Source: Pseudomonas sp. JUb42 (GTDB taxonomy: Bacteria; Pseudomonadota; Gammaproteobacteria; Pseudomonadales; Pseudomonadaceae). Taken from it: a stretch of DNA of 64,000 bases. The notes beneath the pieces are model-generated. The model worked only from the letters and a program-made list of their open reading frames with translations. It was not told the origin of the DNA and made no database searches. The stretch covers positions 242,712 to 306,711 of the forward strand of contig NZ_JANUFD010000009.1 in NCBI RefSeq assembly GCF_024807945.1, read 5' to 3'. Shown here one piece after another: positions 43,715 to 52,919 of the stretch; within the stretch, counting starts at the first letter, position 1; every line of letters starts with the position of its first letter. A program made the translations under genes and the position numbers.

Positions 43715-45363
43715 CCACCACCCGAAACGGGTACATCCCCTTACTGCTGCTGGCCTTCGTGCTCGCCTATCTGTTGCCGCTGGCCAGCCACGGCCTGTGG
43801 ATTCCCGACGAAACCCGCTACGCCCAGATCAGCCAGGAAATGCTCCATAGCGGCAATTGGGCAGCGCCGCACTTCATGGGCCTGCGCTACTTTGAAAAAC
43901 CAGCCGCCGGCTACTGGATGATCGCCTTGGGTCAGGCCCTGTTCGGCGAGAACCTGTTTGGCGTGCGCATTGCCTCGGCCCTGAGCACCGGGCTCAGCGT
44001 GCTGATTGCCTGGCTGCTGGCGCGCAACCTGTGGAACGACCCGCGCAAGAGCTTCGCCTGCGCCCTGCTCTACATGAGCTTCGGCCTGATCGCCGGGCAG
44101 GCCGGCTACGCCAACCTCGACCCGCAATTCAGCCTGTGGGTCAACCTCAGCATGCTGGCGTTCTGGCTGGCCCAAAGCAGTACAGGCCATCGGCGACCGG
44201 GCTACTGGGCACTGCTCGGCGTGGCCTGCGGCATGGGCTTCATGACCAAGGGTTTCCTCGCCTGGCTGTTCCCGGTGCTGATCGCCCTGCCTTACATGGC
44301 CTGGCAAAAGCGCCTGGGGGAACTGATCAGGTTCGGCTCCCTGGCCGTGCTCGTCGCCATCGCCATTTGCCTACCCTGGGTGTTGACTCTGCATGGCCGG
44401 GAACCGGACTACTGGCGATTCTTCTTCTGGCACGAGCACATCCGCCGCTTCGCAGGCGAAGATGCCCAACACATCCAGCCGATCTGGTTCTACCTGCCGA
44501 TTCTGGTGGTCTCGTGCCTGCCTTGGGCGGTACTCCTGCCGGCCACGATAAAACAAAGCTGGCGGGATAAACGCCTGGCATCTGTCGGTTTCCTGCTGCT
44601 ATGGGTACTGCTGCCCCTGGCGTTTCTGAGCCTGAGCCGCGGCAAGCTGCCAACCTACATCATGCCGTGCCTGGTGCCCCTGGCTCTGTTAATGGGGCAT
44701 GCCATCATCAACCTGCTGCAACAGGGTCGCCTGGGCGCACTGCGCTTGAACGGGCTACTCAATGCCCTGTTGGGCGTAATCGGCCTGATTGCACTGACCT
44801 GGTTGCAACTCAAACAACCGGTCTATAACCAGGAGCCGGTTGCCAAGCTGCTGCTGATCATCGTGCTGTCGGGCTGGGTCGTGGCCAATGCCTTCCAGGC
44901 CCTTCGCCCGATGCGCAGTTGGGCCAGCCCGGCCCTGGGTATCGGCCTGTTGGTAGCATTGTTGCCCAATGCCCTGCCCATGGCCACGGTGCTGAGCAAG
45001 ACCCCGCAGCTGTTCATTCAGCAACATGAACAGGAACTGGCGAGCAGCACCAGCCTGCTGTCCAACGACCTGGGTGCGGCCTCGTCTCTGGCCTGGACCC
45101 TCAAGCGCAGTGACGTGGTGTTCTACAACACCGTGGGCGAACTCGAGTACGGCCTCAGCTATCCGGAAGGCGACGCCCGCAAAGTCGATCTCAACTCGGT
45201 CCAGGCCTGGATGGAGCAAGCCCGGCGCAAGGGTTCCGTCGGTGTCGTGATCCGAGGTGCAGGCGATTCAGAGAAACAGGAAATAGATCTGCTGCCCAAA
45301 GATGGCAAACGCTTTGCCGACGGCAATATGCTCATTCTGCTGTTCGAGCAAACCCCGCCATGA
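43711..45363 (+). CDS. arnT: Lipid A 4-amino-4-deoxy-L-arabinose transferase
   Basis: Integral inner-membrane glycosyltransferase (GT83, 550 aa) that transfers Ara4N from undecaprenyl phosphate to lipid A phosphates on the periplasmic side, lowering negative charge. It has about 12 membrane segments. The first periplasmic loop holds the conserved GLWIPDETRYAQISQEML with the catalytic-site aspartate/glutamate, followed by FEKPAAGYWM. Start ATG 43711 overlaps the arnD stop (ATGA); the longer frame upstream is the reverse reading of arnD. Confidence 0.95.
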   Translation: MTTTRNGYIPLLLLAFVLAYLLPLASHGLWIPDETRYAQISQEMLHSGNWAAPHFMGLRYFEKPAAGYWMIALGQALFGENLFGVRIASALSTGLSVLIAWLLARNLWNDPRKSFACALLYMSFGLIAGQAGYANLDPQFSLWVNLSMLAFWLAQSSTGHRRPGYWALLGVACGMGFMTKGFLAWLFPVLIALPYMAWQKRLGELIRFGSLAVLVAIAICLPWVLTLHGREPDYWRFFFWHEHIRRFAGEDAQHIQPIWFYLPILVVSCLPWAVLLPATIKQSWRDKRLASVGFLLLWVLLPLAFLSLSRGKLPTYIMPCLVPLALLMGHAIINLLQQGRLGALRLNGLLNALLGVIGLIALTWLQLKQPVYNQEPVAKLLLIIVLSGWVVANAFQALRPMRSWASPALGIGLLVALLPNALPMATVLSKTPQLFIQQHEQELASSTSLLSNDLGAASSLAWTLKRSDVVFYNTVGELEYGLSYPEGDARKVDLNSVQAWMEQARRKGSVGVVIRGAGDSEKQEIDLLPKDGKRFADGNMLILLFEQTPP

Positions 45364-45704
45364 GCCTGGTATTGCTATTGACTGCCTGCCTGCTGACCTG
45401 CCTTGGGCAGATCGCGCAAAAGCTCGCAGTGGAACAATGGCGCCCCGGTTTTCCCGGCATCGCCAGGGCAATGACCAACGCGTGGCTGTGGCTGGCGCTG
45501 CTCTGCCTGGGTCTGGGTCTGCTGGTCTGGCTGTTGGTCCTGCAACGACTCGAGGTCAGCATCGCCTATCCGATGCTGAGCCTGAACTTCGTCCTGATCA
45601 CCCTGACCGGCCGCTATTTGTTCAATGAAAAGGTCGACGCCCGGCACTGGTTGGGCATTGCCCTGATTCTCGCTGGCGTCCTGCTGCTGGGGCGCCAGGC
45701 ATGA
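45360..45704 (+). CDS. arnE: Undecaprenyl-phosphate-Ara4N flippase subunit ArnE
   Basis: Small multidrug-resistance-like membrane protein (114 aa) with four hydrophobic segments, one subunit of the ArnE/ArnF flippase. It has LTCLGQIAQKLAVEQW early on and the EamA-like ISIAYPMLSLNFVLITLTGR core. Four-base overlap with arnT. The position between arnT and arnF confirms the assignment. Confidence 0.92.
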   Translation: MSLVLLLTACLLTCLGQIAQKLAVEQWRPGFPGIARAMTNAWLWLALLCLGLGLLVWLLVLQRLEVSIAYPMLSLNFVLITLTGRYLFNEKVDARHWLGIALILAGVLLLGRQA

Positions 45705-46117
45705 GCCGCACATCAGGCATTGCCCTGGCCATGGCCAGTGTCGGGCTGGTCAGTGCCGCCCAGTTGGGCATGCGCTGGAGCATGTTGCGCCTGCCCACCC
45801 CTGGACAGTGGCCCGAGGCCCTGAACCAGGGCCTGCTGCAGGTGGCGCCGTTGGCGGTGGTCGGCAGCGCCATCCTCGCCTATGGCCTGTCCATGCTGTG
45901 CTGGCTGCTGGCCCTGCGCGAGTTGCCCCTGAGCCGTGCCTACTCACTGTTGAGCCTCAGTTATGCGCTGGTCTACCTGATCGCCGCGTGCCTGCCCTTT
46001 TTCCATGAAGCGTTCACCGTCTCCCGGACAGTCGGCGTCAGCCTGATTGTCGCGGGCGTACTGACGATCAATTTTCGCCGCACTCCTCGTAATGAAACCC
46101 AGGATTTAACCCCATGA
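45701..46117 (+). CDS. arnF: Undecaprenyl-phosphate-Ara4N flippase subunit ArnF
   Basis: Partner subunit of ArnE (138 aa), four membrane segments of the SMR/EamA type. It includes GLVSAAQLGMRWSMLRLP and the LRELPLSRAYSLLSLSYALV core, parallel to that in ArnE. Overlaps arnE and ugd by four bases each. Confidence 0.92.
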   Translation: MSRTSGIALAMASVGLVSAAQLGMRWSMLRLPTPGQWPEALNQGLLQVAPLAVVGSAILAYGLSMLCWLLALRELPLSRAYSLLSLSYALVYLIAACLPFFHEAFTVSRTVGVSLIVAGVLTINFRRTPRNETQDLTP

Positions 46118-47481
46118 AAATCAGCGTCTTCGGTAGCGGATATGTCGGTCTGGTACAGGCTACGGTATTGGCTGAAGTCGGCCACGATGTCATCTGCATG
46201 GACATCGACCAGGCCAAGGTCGAGCAACTGCGCCAGGGCCAGGTCAGCATCTTCGAACCTGGGCTGGCCAGTCTGGTCAAGGAGAACCTGGAGAAAAGCC
46301 GCCTGCGCTTCACCTGCGACGAAAAGCTCGCGGTAGAGCATGGCGAAGTGTTGTTCATCGCCGTCGGCACCCCACCCAAGGAAGACGGTTCGGCGGACCT
46401 GAGCGGCTTCTTCGCCGTCGGCGAAGCCATTGCCCGTCACCGCGTCGAACCACTGATAGTCGTGGAAAAATCCACCGTACCGGTGGGCAGCGGCGATGCT
46501 CTGGTCAAGCACATCAGCCAGGCCCTGCGCGATGCTGGCCGCATCCTGTCCTTCGACGTGGTCTCCAACCCTGAATTCCTCAAGGAAGGCTCTGCGGTGA
46601 GCGACTGCCGCCGCCCGGACCGTATCGTCATTGGCTGTGAAAACGATGAAGTGCAGAAGGTCATGCGCGAGTTGTATGCGCCGTTCAACCGCAACCACGA
46701 CCGCGTGATGTTCATGGACCGGCGCAGTGCCGAGCTGACCAAATACGCCGCCAACTGCATGCTGGCGACCAAGATCAGCTTTATCAACCAGATCGCCGAA
46801 CTGGCCGAGCACCTGGGCGCCGACATCGAATCCGTGCGCCTGGGTATCGGTGCCGACTCCCGTATCGGCTATGACTTCATCTATCCCGGTTGCGGCTACG
46901 GCGGCTCATGCTTCGGCAAGGACATTCGTGCCCTGATCCATAGCGCTACTGAAGCCCATTGCTCCAACGACCTGTTGCGCGCGGTTGAAAGCATCAATGA
47001 GCGACAGAAGAACAAGCTGTTTGAGCGAGTCAATGCCTTCTACAAAGGCGATCTGCGCGGCAAGATCTTCGCCATCTGGGGCCTGGCCTTCAAGCCCAAT
47101 ACCGATGACATGCGCGATGCGCCGAGCCGGGTATTGATGGAAGCCTTATGGGCGGCCGGTGCCAGCATTCGCGCTTTCGATCCGGAAGCCATGCAGGAAA
47201 CCCAACGCCTTTATGGCAATCACCCGGAGCTGATGCTGATGGGCACTCCCGAGTCAGCGCTCAATGGCGCCGATGCGCTGATCGTCTGCACCGAGTGGCA
47301 ACAATTCAAGGCGCCGGACTTCGAGCTGATCCAGCAGCGCCTGAGTGCCCCGGTGATCTTCGATGGTCGTAACCTCTACGACACCGAACGTCTGGCCGAA
47401 AACGGCTTTCACTACTTCCCGATTGGCCGTGGCGAATCATGCAGCCTGCCGATTCCGCAACAGCAGTGGGTTGCGGCCTGA
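46114..47481 (+). CDS. ugd: UDP-glucose 6-dehydrogenase
   Basis: NAD-dependent enzyme (455 aa) that oxidises UDP-glucose to UDP-glucuronate, the first precursor for ArnA. The N-terminal NAD motif is VFGSGYVGLVQA, the middle motif is GTPPKEDGSADLS, and the catalytic cysteine is C266 in GCGYGGSCFGKD. It is the last gene of the operon (ATGA overlap with arnF), so the operon carries its own UDP-glucuronate supply. A perfect REP pair follows 17 bp later. Confidence 0.96.
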   Translation: MKISVFGSGYVGLVQATVLAEVGHDVICMDIDQAKVEQLRQGQVSIFEPGLASLVKENLEKSRLRFTCDEKLAVEHGEVLFIAVGTPPKEDGSADLSGFFAVGEAIARHRVEPLIVVEKSTVPVGSGDALVKHISQALRDAGRILSFDVVSNPEFLKEGSAVSDCRRPDRIVIGCENDEVQKVMRELYAPFNRNHDRVMFMDRRSAELTKYAANCMLATKISFINQIAELAEHLGADIESVRLGIGADSRIGYDFIYPGCGYGGSCFGKDIRALIHSATEAHCSNDLLRAVESINERQKNKLFERVNAFYKGDLRGKIFAIWGLAFKPNTDDMRDAPSRVLMEALWAAGASIRAFDPEAMQETQRLYGNHPELMLMGTPESALNGADALIVCTEWQQFKAPDFELIQQRLSAPVIFDGRNLYDTERLAENGFHYFPIGRGESCSLPIPQQQWVAA

Positions 47482-47498
47482 CACCCAAACATATGACT

Positions 47499-47552
47499 CG
47501 TAGGACCGGCTTTAGCCGGAAGGACAATCTCCCGGCTAAAGCCGGTCCTACG
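47499..47552. repeat. Perfect REP pair after the arn operon
   Basis: CGTAGGACCGGCTTTAGCCG at the left and its exact reverse complement at the right give 21-bp perfect arms 12 bp apart. It lies between the convergent ends of ugd and the GT39 gene and could end both transcripts. Confidence 0.85.
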
Positions 47553-47590
47553 GGAGAAACATCAAAGCAATGCACATGCGGTGGTGGACT

Positions 47591-49216
47591 TCACTGCCCG
47601 TTCACCCGCATCAGCACATAATCTTCCTTGTCAAAACGCCCATGCAGCAACACCGGCAGATCTGCCAGCCGGGTCCCTTTCAAGGCCATGTAACTGCTGT
47701 TGCTCATCATCACGTAAGCCGGCCCGCTCACCGCCACCAACTGCTGTGGCGTCTGGGTGAACTGCGGTTGCAGGTCGTGATCCAGATTGACTATGAACTT
47801 GATCGCCTTGGCGTCCTTGCCCATGACATGCAAGACCAAGGGCAGCGGGTCCTTTTGCATGACCTGATCCACCTGAAGGCTGAAGCTGCGGGTGTCATAC
47901 AGATTGCGCTCGACCGGCTCGAACACCCAGATATAACTCGACCACACCGCCAGCACCGCACACGCCGCCAGACCGTAGACCCGCAATCGGGGTCTGAACA
48001 GTGACGCCAGGGCAAGAATCTGCAGCAAGCCAAGGAAAATCAGTACGCCACCGATGCTGGTCAACTGCTCGGGAAAGCGCTGTCGGGCCACCAGCAGCAA
48101 GCCAATGAACAGCCCCGGCAACACACAGAGAACGGCCATGACCAACGCCCGCAGCCCGCTCAGCCACTTGTTGCCAACCGCCTGGAAGGGATAGGCCGCA
48201 ATAATCGCCGCCATGGGCACCATCGGCAGCATGTAGCGGGCTTTCTTGGCCTGGGGCACCGACAGCCCGACCATGACAATCAACCCCGCCGCCACACAGG
48301 CCCAGACCAGGCGCAGTTCCGGCCCCTGATGACGCCAACGGCTCAACACCAGGGTTAACAGCACGACGATAGCCAAGGGATAGGCGATGGCGAAATTGCC
48401 CAAGGAACTGGTGAAGTAATAGGTCGTGCTGCTACTCCCCTCGCTGCCATCCATGCGTGAAGTGAACTGCATGCGCACCACTTCGGCGACGAAATCGCTG
48501 CCGCCACTGACCTTGGCCAGCAGCAGCAACAGCGCGATGCAAGCCCCCAGCAGCGCCGCAGCGGCGAACCCGAAGATGAACATGCGCCGCCACTGCCCGC
48601 TCAATATGTAATAGCTGCACAGGATGCCCGTCGGCACCACCAGACCTATCGGCCCGCGAATGGCGAAGCCCAGCACCAGCAGGACAAAGATCCAGGTCAG
48701 GCGCCGGGACTTGCCGAAATGATCGGCGGCATAGCCCAGATAGAACACCGCAAAAGCCACGGTGGCGAGCATCTGGTCCAGGGAAACGGCACGCGTCTCG
48801 CTGATGAAGGTGGTACTGAGCATCAGCAGGGTAATGCTCAGCAGCGCCCACTGTCGCGAGTAGGGTGCCAGCAGGCGGTACATCAGCATGACCAGCAAGG
48901 CCGAGGAGATGGCCGTGGGCAGCCAGGCCGTCAGACTGGTCACCCGACCCAGAGGCAGGGAGAACAGATAAATGAGAAAGGTCGAAGTGGAACTGTAATC
49001 CGCGTAAGGCTCGCCATAGGTGGTCGGGAAAAAGCCGGGGCCGTGGCGCAGCATCTCTTGGGCAAACAGGACAAAACGCGAATCGAAACCGATGGCCGCC
49101 TGATGCGGATCACCGATAACAAACACAATCAATGCAAGCACACCCACCAACAGGGCATGCAGATAAATATCAGGGGCCGATAGAACAGAATTCCGACCAG
49201 GCGCGAGGAATGACAC
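47591..49216 (-). CDS. ArnT/PMT-like (GT39/GT83 superfamily) membrane glycosyltransferase
   Basis: A 541-aa integral membrane protein with ~11-12 hydrophobic segments. The first periplasmic loop GFDSRFVLFAQEMLRHGPGF carries the acidic residue before an aromatic pair and is followed by YGEPYADYSSTSTFLIYLFS, the layout of ArnT-like lipid-linked sugar transferases. A short soluble C-terminal part follows (DQVMQKDPLPLVLHVMGKDA). It may transfer a further sugar to lipid A, core or a protein; its donor and acceptor are unknown. It is followed upstream on the same strand by a methyltransferase gene. Confidence 0.78.
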   Translation of the reverse strand: MSFLAPGRNSVLSAPDIYLHALLVGVLALIVFVIGDPHQAAIGFDSRFVLFAQEMLRHGPGFFPTTYGEPYADYSSTSTFLIYLFSLPLGRVTSLTAWLPTAISSALLVMLMYRLLAPYSRQWALLSITLLMLSTTFISETRAVSLDQMLATVAFAVFYLGYAADHFGKSRRLTWIFVLLVLGFAIRGPIGLVVPTGILCSYYILSGQWRRMFIFGFAAAALLGACIALLLLLAKVSGGSDFVAEVVRMQFTSRMDGSEGSSSTTYYFTSSLGNFAIAYPLAIVVLLTLVLSRWRHQGPELRLVWACVAAGLIVMVGLSVPQAKKARYMLPMVPMAAIIAAYPFQAVGNKWLSGLRALVMAVLCVLPGLFIGLLLVARQRFPEQLTSIGGVLIFLGLLQILALASLFRPRLRVYGLAACAVLAVWSSYIWVFEPVERNLYDTRSFSLQVDQVMQKDPLPLVLHVMGKDAKAIKFIVNLDHDLQPQFTQTPQQLVAVSGPAYVMMSNSSYMALKGTRLADLPVLLHGRFDKEDYVLMRVNGQ

Positions 49217-49252
49217 TGCACACTTTCCTTATTCTCAATGAATCACACGTCC

Positions 49253-49276
49253 CTCCCGGTTCTGTCGAGAGAACCG
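49253..49276. terminator. Small inverted repeat downstream of the methyltransferase gene
   Basis: CCCGGTTCT and AGAACCGGG form a 9-bp stem around GTCGAG between the methyltransferase and GT genes. No T-run follows on the minus strand, so termination is uncertain. Confidence 0.35.
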
Positions 49277-49369
49277 GGCGGCATACAGGGTTTTACCTGT
49301 TTGCCCGGTTCAATGCACCTGACTTAATGAGCAACCACGATACAGTGCGAATAATTGCAGTTGAGCGCT

Positions 49370-50047
49370 TCACCGCTTGCGCAAAACATAGACCCGCCAC
49401 ATGGCATACAACGGAATGAAATCAAGACGAGACTGAATATCGAACCCGGCCTGAGCAAACTCGGCCTCGACGATGTTCTCCGGCAGGACAAAACGATTCT
49501 GATAGCCATGCACCTTGTTTTGCTCAAGGCGTTTCTTCTCCTGCTGCTTGCGCCGCCAGGACTTGAAGTTGCCATCGACCCACAGGGAGATGATTACCGT
49601 CTCGCGGGTCACACGATGGAATTCCGCCAGCAAAGCCTTGCGGTGCTCGGCTTCACCGATATGGTGCAGCAGGCGCATGCAGAAAATGGTATCGACCGAA
49701 TTGTCCGACAGACCGGTATCGAACGCCGACATCTGCCTCAGCTCGACACGTTCGACGATGTCCAGCGGCTGGCCCTTTGCAGCCGTGCGCAGCATGCTTT
49801 CGGAGTTGTCGGCGGCCATGATCACGCGGTTCTGCTTTTCCGCCAGCACCGGCCAGAAGCGCCCGGCACCACAGGGCAGGTCCAGTACCAGACCAGGATC
49901 CCCGGCTAACTCCAGGGCCTTGCGGGCCAGTTGCATATCCCGCCAATTGGACAGCCGGCGGGACAGACCGTTACGGTGTTTGTGCAAGTACTGTTGTGCG
50001 TGTTCGTCGTTGTATTTTTCGGAAAACTTGAGTTTGATCTGGGTCAT
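49370..50047 (-). CDS. Class I SAM-dependent methyltransferase
   Basis: A 225-aa methyltransferase (Methyltransf_11/25 type). Motif I is LVLDLPCGAGRFWPVLAEKQ and motif II/III includes MAADNSESMLRTA, then FDTGLSDNSVDTIFCMRLLH. The C-terminal half has a basic patch (FKSWRRKQQEKKRLEQNK). Start chosen at 50047 (MTQIKLKF), preceded by AGGAGG nine bases upstream; the longer frame covers AT-rich promoter DNA. A similar methyltransferase follows the colRS sensor operon in P. aeruginosa. The substrate may be an LPS component. Confidence 0.8.
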   Translation of the reverse strand: MTQIKLKFSEKYNDEHAQQYLHKHRNGLSRRLSNWRDMQLARKALELAGDPGLVLDLPCGAGRFWPVLAEKQNRVIMAADNSESMLRTAAKGQPLDIVERVELRQMSAFDTGLSDNSVDTIFCMRLLHHIGEAEHRKALLAEFHRVTRETVIISLWVDGNFKSWRRKQQEKKRLEQNKVHGYQNRFVLPENIVEAEFAQAGFDIQSRLDFIPLYAMWRVYVLRKR

Positions 50048-50373
50048 GGCAAGTTGCCTCCTTAAACAATAGGCGCACTCTAACCAAGGCAACGTAAACA
50101 ATAAGTTGAGCATATGTGAAAATTTCATAAACTTGTAACAGCTTATGTAAAGCCGCATTTACATATCGACAAACGGGCATATAAACATGTAACAATATAT
50201 ATATTAACTGGACTTATCAGGCACATTAGACGACACAACAACCACGAACAAACCTGTTCGCAGCAGTGCAGATAAAATTAGAATGCGTTCTTGTAGGCGC
50301 TGCCGAAGGCTGCGAAGCGGTACATCGGGGTAATCCCATTCGCAGCCTTCGGCAGCTCCTACGGAAGGTATTG
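50048..50373. other. Gap between methyltransferase and kinase genes
   Basis: 326 bp with AT-rich sequence at 50080-50230, likely the methyltransferase promoter, and the REP listed at 50292-50362. No gene is seen. Confidence 0.5.
50292..50362. repeat. REP pair, GTAGGAGCTGCCGAAGGCTGCGAA class
   Basis: TGTAGGCGCTGCCGAAGGCT and AGCCTTCGGCAGCTCCTAC lie inverted around a short spacer. It is the only copy of this class in the window, directly after the kinase stop. Confidence 0.8.
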
Positions 50374-51639
50374 CTATAACCCCACAGTAAAGCAGCAACC
50401 ATGAGGCTCGCGGGTCGTGAGGGAAACCGTCCAGCGCTGGTTGTCACAGATACGCTGGACCAACGACAGCCCCAGACCCAATCCTTCGCCACGCTGCTCG
50501 TCGCCGCGCACGAAGGGCTGGAACATGGCCTGCTGTTTTTCCAGAGGGATACCGATACCGCTGTCCTCGACCATAAAGCCGTGCTCCGTGAGCGTCAGGC
50601 GAATAAAGCCTGTATCGGTGTAGTGCCAGGCATTGCGCAGCAAGTTGCCCATCACTGACTGTAACAGGGTCGGGTTATAGCGCCCCGTTGCCGACGGACA
50701 CGGCACATAGATAAGTTGCAGGCCCTTTTCCTCGATGGGTTGGCGCCAGACCTCCAGCAACTCGTCGGCAACCTGGCTCAGACTCTGCTGGCAGGCAGGC
50801 TGCGTCGCTTGAACCTCGGTGCGCGCCAGCAACAGAAAGGTCTCGACCAACTGCCGCATGCCCAAAGTCGCGCGACTGACCCGGCTGACCTGGGTCCGCG
50901 AGCGTGAATCCAGGCCCGGATGATCCAGCAGCAATTCGCAGGAACTGGCCAGGACCATCAACGGAGTGCGCAACTCGTGGCTGACGTCGCTGGTAAAGAG
51001 CTTCTCACGCTGCAGCGCGGCACGCAGACGCCCGAGGGTCTGGTCGAAGGACAACGCCAGTTCGCCGACCTCATCCTTGGCATAATCCTCGGCCAGCCTG
51101 GGCGCTACTTCGAGGATCTGGTCACGATGACGGACCTGGCCGGCCAGGCGAATCACCGGCGCCATGACCCGCGAGGCCAGCAATCGTCCCAACAGAATGG
51201 CCAGCAATATGCTGAGAATAAAACCGATGAGCACCACGCCGAACAAAATGCGCTCACGCTTGGCGAACTTGCGCTGGTCGCGCAGCAGTACATAACGACG
51301 ATCATCGACCCGCTGCACAATGACGTAATAGCTCTTCTTGCCCCGTTCCAGTTCGTGATAGCCGGGCTGCAGATCAATCAGGTCGTCGCTGAGGGCCAGA
51401 TCACCCTGGCCGCCCTCAAAATAGAACAGCTCTTCTTTTTCCGGGCGATGACGCCAGTCGCTGATATTGTCCTGCGACAGCATCCGCCGCAGATCGCTGC
51501 CCAGACTGATGGCCGTCAGGCGTTTCTCGACAATATGTACGGTGACAAAAATGCCCACGGCAAAGGTCCCCGCCACCAACGCACTCATCAGGGCAAAAAC
51601 GATCACGATTCGTTGTTTTAAGCTGTGCTTGATATCCAT
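50374..51639 (-). CDS. Membrane sensor histidine kinase without adjacent response regulator (ColS/PmrB-like)
   Basis: Two-component sensor (421 aa). TM1 is at ~12-36. The periplasmic domain is ~37-130 and has acidic residues E67-x-x-E70 (EKEE), a pattern used for metal binding in ColS-type sensors. TM2 is at ~131-155, HAMP at ~155-208 and HisKA has H221 in SDVSHELRTPLMVL. The HATPase_c has NLLRNAWHYT (N box) and GEGLGLGLSLV (G box). Start at 51639 (MDIKHSL) is preferred; 51666 and 51711 are possible. Unlike colRS or pmrAB, no response regulator gene lies beside it. Location near arn and LPS-type genes hints at envelope sensing. Confidence 0.8.
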   Translation of the reverse strand: MDIKHSLKQRIVIVFALMSALVAGTFAVGIFVTVHIVEKRLTAISLGSDLRRMLSQDNISDWRHRPEKEELFYFEGGQGDLALSDDLIDLQPGYHELERGKKSYYVIVQRVDDRRYVLLRDQRKFAKRERILFGVVLIGFILSILLAILLGRLLASRVMAPVIRLAGQVRHRDQILEVAPRLAEDYAKDEVGELALSFDQTLGRLRAALQREKLFTSDVSHELRTPLMVLASSCELLLDHPGLDSRSRTQVSRVSRATLGMRQLVETFLLLARTEVQATQPACQQSLSQVADELLEVWRQPIEEKGLQLIYVPCPSATGRYNPTLLQSVMGNLLRNAWHYTDTGFIRLTLTEHGFMVEDSGIGIPLEKQQAMFQPFVRGDEQRGEGLGLGLSLVQRICDNQRWTVSLTTREPHGCCFTVGL

Positions 51640-51846
51640 CGGGGTCCAGACATACCCATTACTCATGTAGACGACGCCAACGGCCACCCTGTCGACGTCA
51701 ACGGCAGGCAATGATTATCAAATGAGCGATGTCATGGTTTCGTCAAATCCCTGGATTTTTTCAGCTTTGTAACAACTGACACGGATTCCACACGGTTTTG
51801 ACGTTTTTTTCTCATGTCGGGAATTAGTTTGCTGCCACCTTCAACT

Positions 51847-51865
51847 GCTAATGATTCGCATTGGC
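51847..51865. promoter_or_regulatory. Fur box upstream of the iron transporter
   Basis: GCTAATGATTCGCATTGGC matches the 19-bp Fur consensus (GATAATGATAATCATTATC) at 13 positions, including the ATGAT and CATT cores. It lies 44-62 bp before the binding-protein ATG, so the operon is probably repressed by Fur when iron is plentiful. Confidence 0.75.
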
Positions 51866-51908
51866 CAAGATGTGGCAACCTCATCCCCTGTCAGGAATCG
51901 ACAACGAC

Positions 51909-52919
51909 ATGCCTAGCAAAACTCACTCATTCGTCAACAGCGTGCTGTTCTCCGCCATGCTTCTGGGTACGTCCTGCGTCTACGCTGCCGATGACGGCAT
52001 CGTGGTCTACAACGCCCAGCACGAAAGCCTGACCCAGGCCTGGGTCGACGGTTTCACCAAGGAGACCGGCATCAAGGTCACCCTGCGCAATGGCGATGAC
52101 AGCGAGATGGCCAACCAGATCGTCCAAGAAGGCAAGGCCTCACCGGCTGACCTGTTCCTGACCGAGAACTCACCGTCAATGGTGTTGGTAGACAAGGCCG
52201 GGCTGTTCGCCCCGGTAGCGCCTGCCACCCTGTCCCAGGTCGACGCGCCGTATCGCCCGGCCCATGGCACCTGGGTCGGCATCGCCGCACGTTCGACCGT
52301 ATTGGTCTACAACAAGGACAAACTCAAGCCGGCCGATCTGCCCAAGTCCCTGCTTGACTTGGCCGAGCCAAGCTGGAAAGGCCGCTGGGCCGCATCGCCC
52401 GCCGGGGCCGACTTCCAGGCCATTGTCGGCGCCATGCTTGCCCTCAAGGGCGAGGCCGCCACCCTGGAATGGCTCAAGGGCATGAAAACCAACGCCACTG
52501 CCTATCGCGGCAATGGCACCGTGCTCAAGGCGGTGAATGCCGGGCAGATAGACAGCGGCGTGATCTTCCACTACTACAGCCTGATCGATCAGTCCAAGAC
52601 CGGCGAAAACAGCAAGAACACCTCGCTGTACTACTTCAAGCACAAGGATCCTGGCGCTTACGTGAGCATCTCCGGCGGCGGTGTACTGGCCTCCAGCAAG
52701 CATCCGGAGCAGGCCCAAGCCCTGCTGAAATGGATCACCGGCAAACAAGGCCAGGCGATCCTCAAGGACGGCAACTCGTTTGAATACGCCGTTGGTGCAG
52801 GTGCCCAGTCCAACAGCAAACTGGTGCCTCTGGAACAGCTTGATGCTCCGGTGCTGGATAGCTCGAAACTGGACAGCAAGAAGGTCGTGGAGCTGATGAC
52901 CAAGGCCGGGATTTTGTAA
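51909..52919 (+). CDS. fbpA: Ferric iron ABC transporter substrate-binding protein
   Basis: Periplasmic Fe(III)-binding protein (336 aa), FbpA/SfuA/AfuA family. Start at ATG 51909 gives a signal peptide (MPSKTHSFVNSVLFSAMLLG ... VYA-A). The mature protein begins DDGIVVYNAQHESLTQAWVD, carrying the typical N-terminal ligand region, and contains DLFLTENSPS and the YY pair (FHYYSLIDQ) that coordinates iron. An upstream TTG at 51861 falls inside the Fur box and is not used. First gene of fbpABC. Confidence 0.92.
   Translation: MPSKTHSFVNSVLFSAMLLGTSCVYAADDGIVVYNAQHESLTQAWVDGFTKETGIKVTLRNGDDSEMANQIVQEGKASPADLFLTENSPSMVLVDKAGLFAPVAPATLSQVDAPYRPAHGTWVGIAARSTVLVYNKDKLKPADLPKSLLDLAEPSWKGRWAASPAGADFQAIVGAMLALKGEAATLEWLKGMKTNATAYRGNGTVLKAVNAGQIDSGVIFHYYSLIDQSKTGENSKNTSLYYFKHKDPGAYVSISGGGVLASSKHPEQAQALLKWITGKQGQAILKDGNSFEYAVGAGAQSNSKLVPLEQLDAPVLDSSKLDSKKVVELMTKAGIL

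Noticed and set aside
50374..51639. Naming the kinase colS or pmrB outright
   Set aside because: No response regulator is adjacent and the acidic motif alone is not diagnostic.
51861..51908. Upstream TTG start for fbpA
   Set aside because: It lies within the Fur box and would put a polar stretch before an otherwise clear signal peptide.
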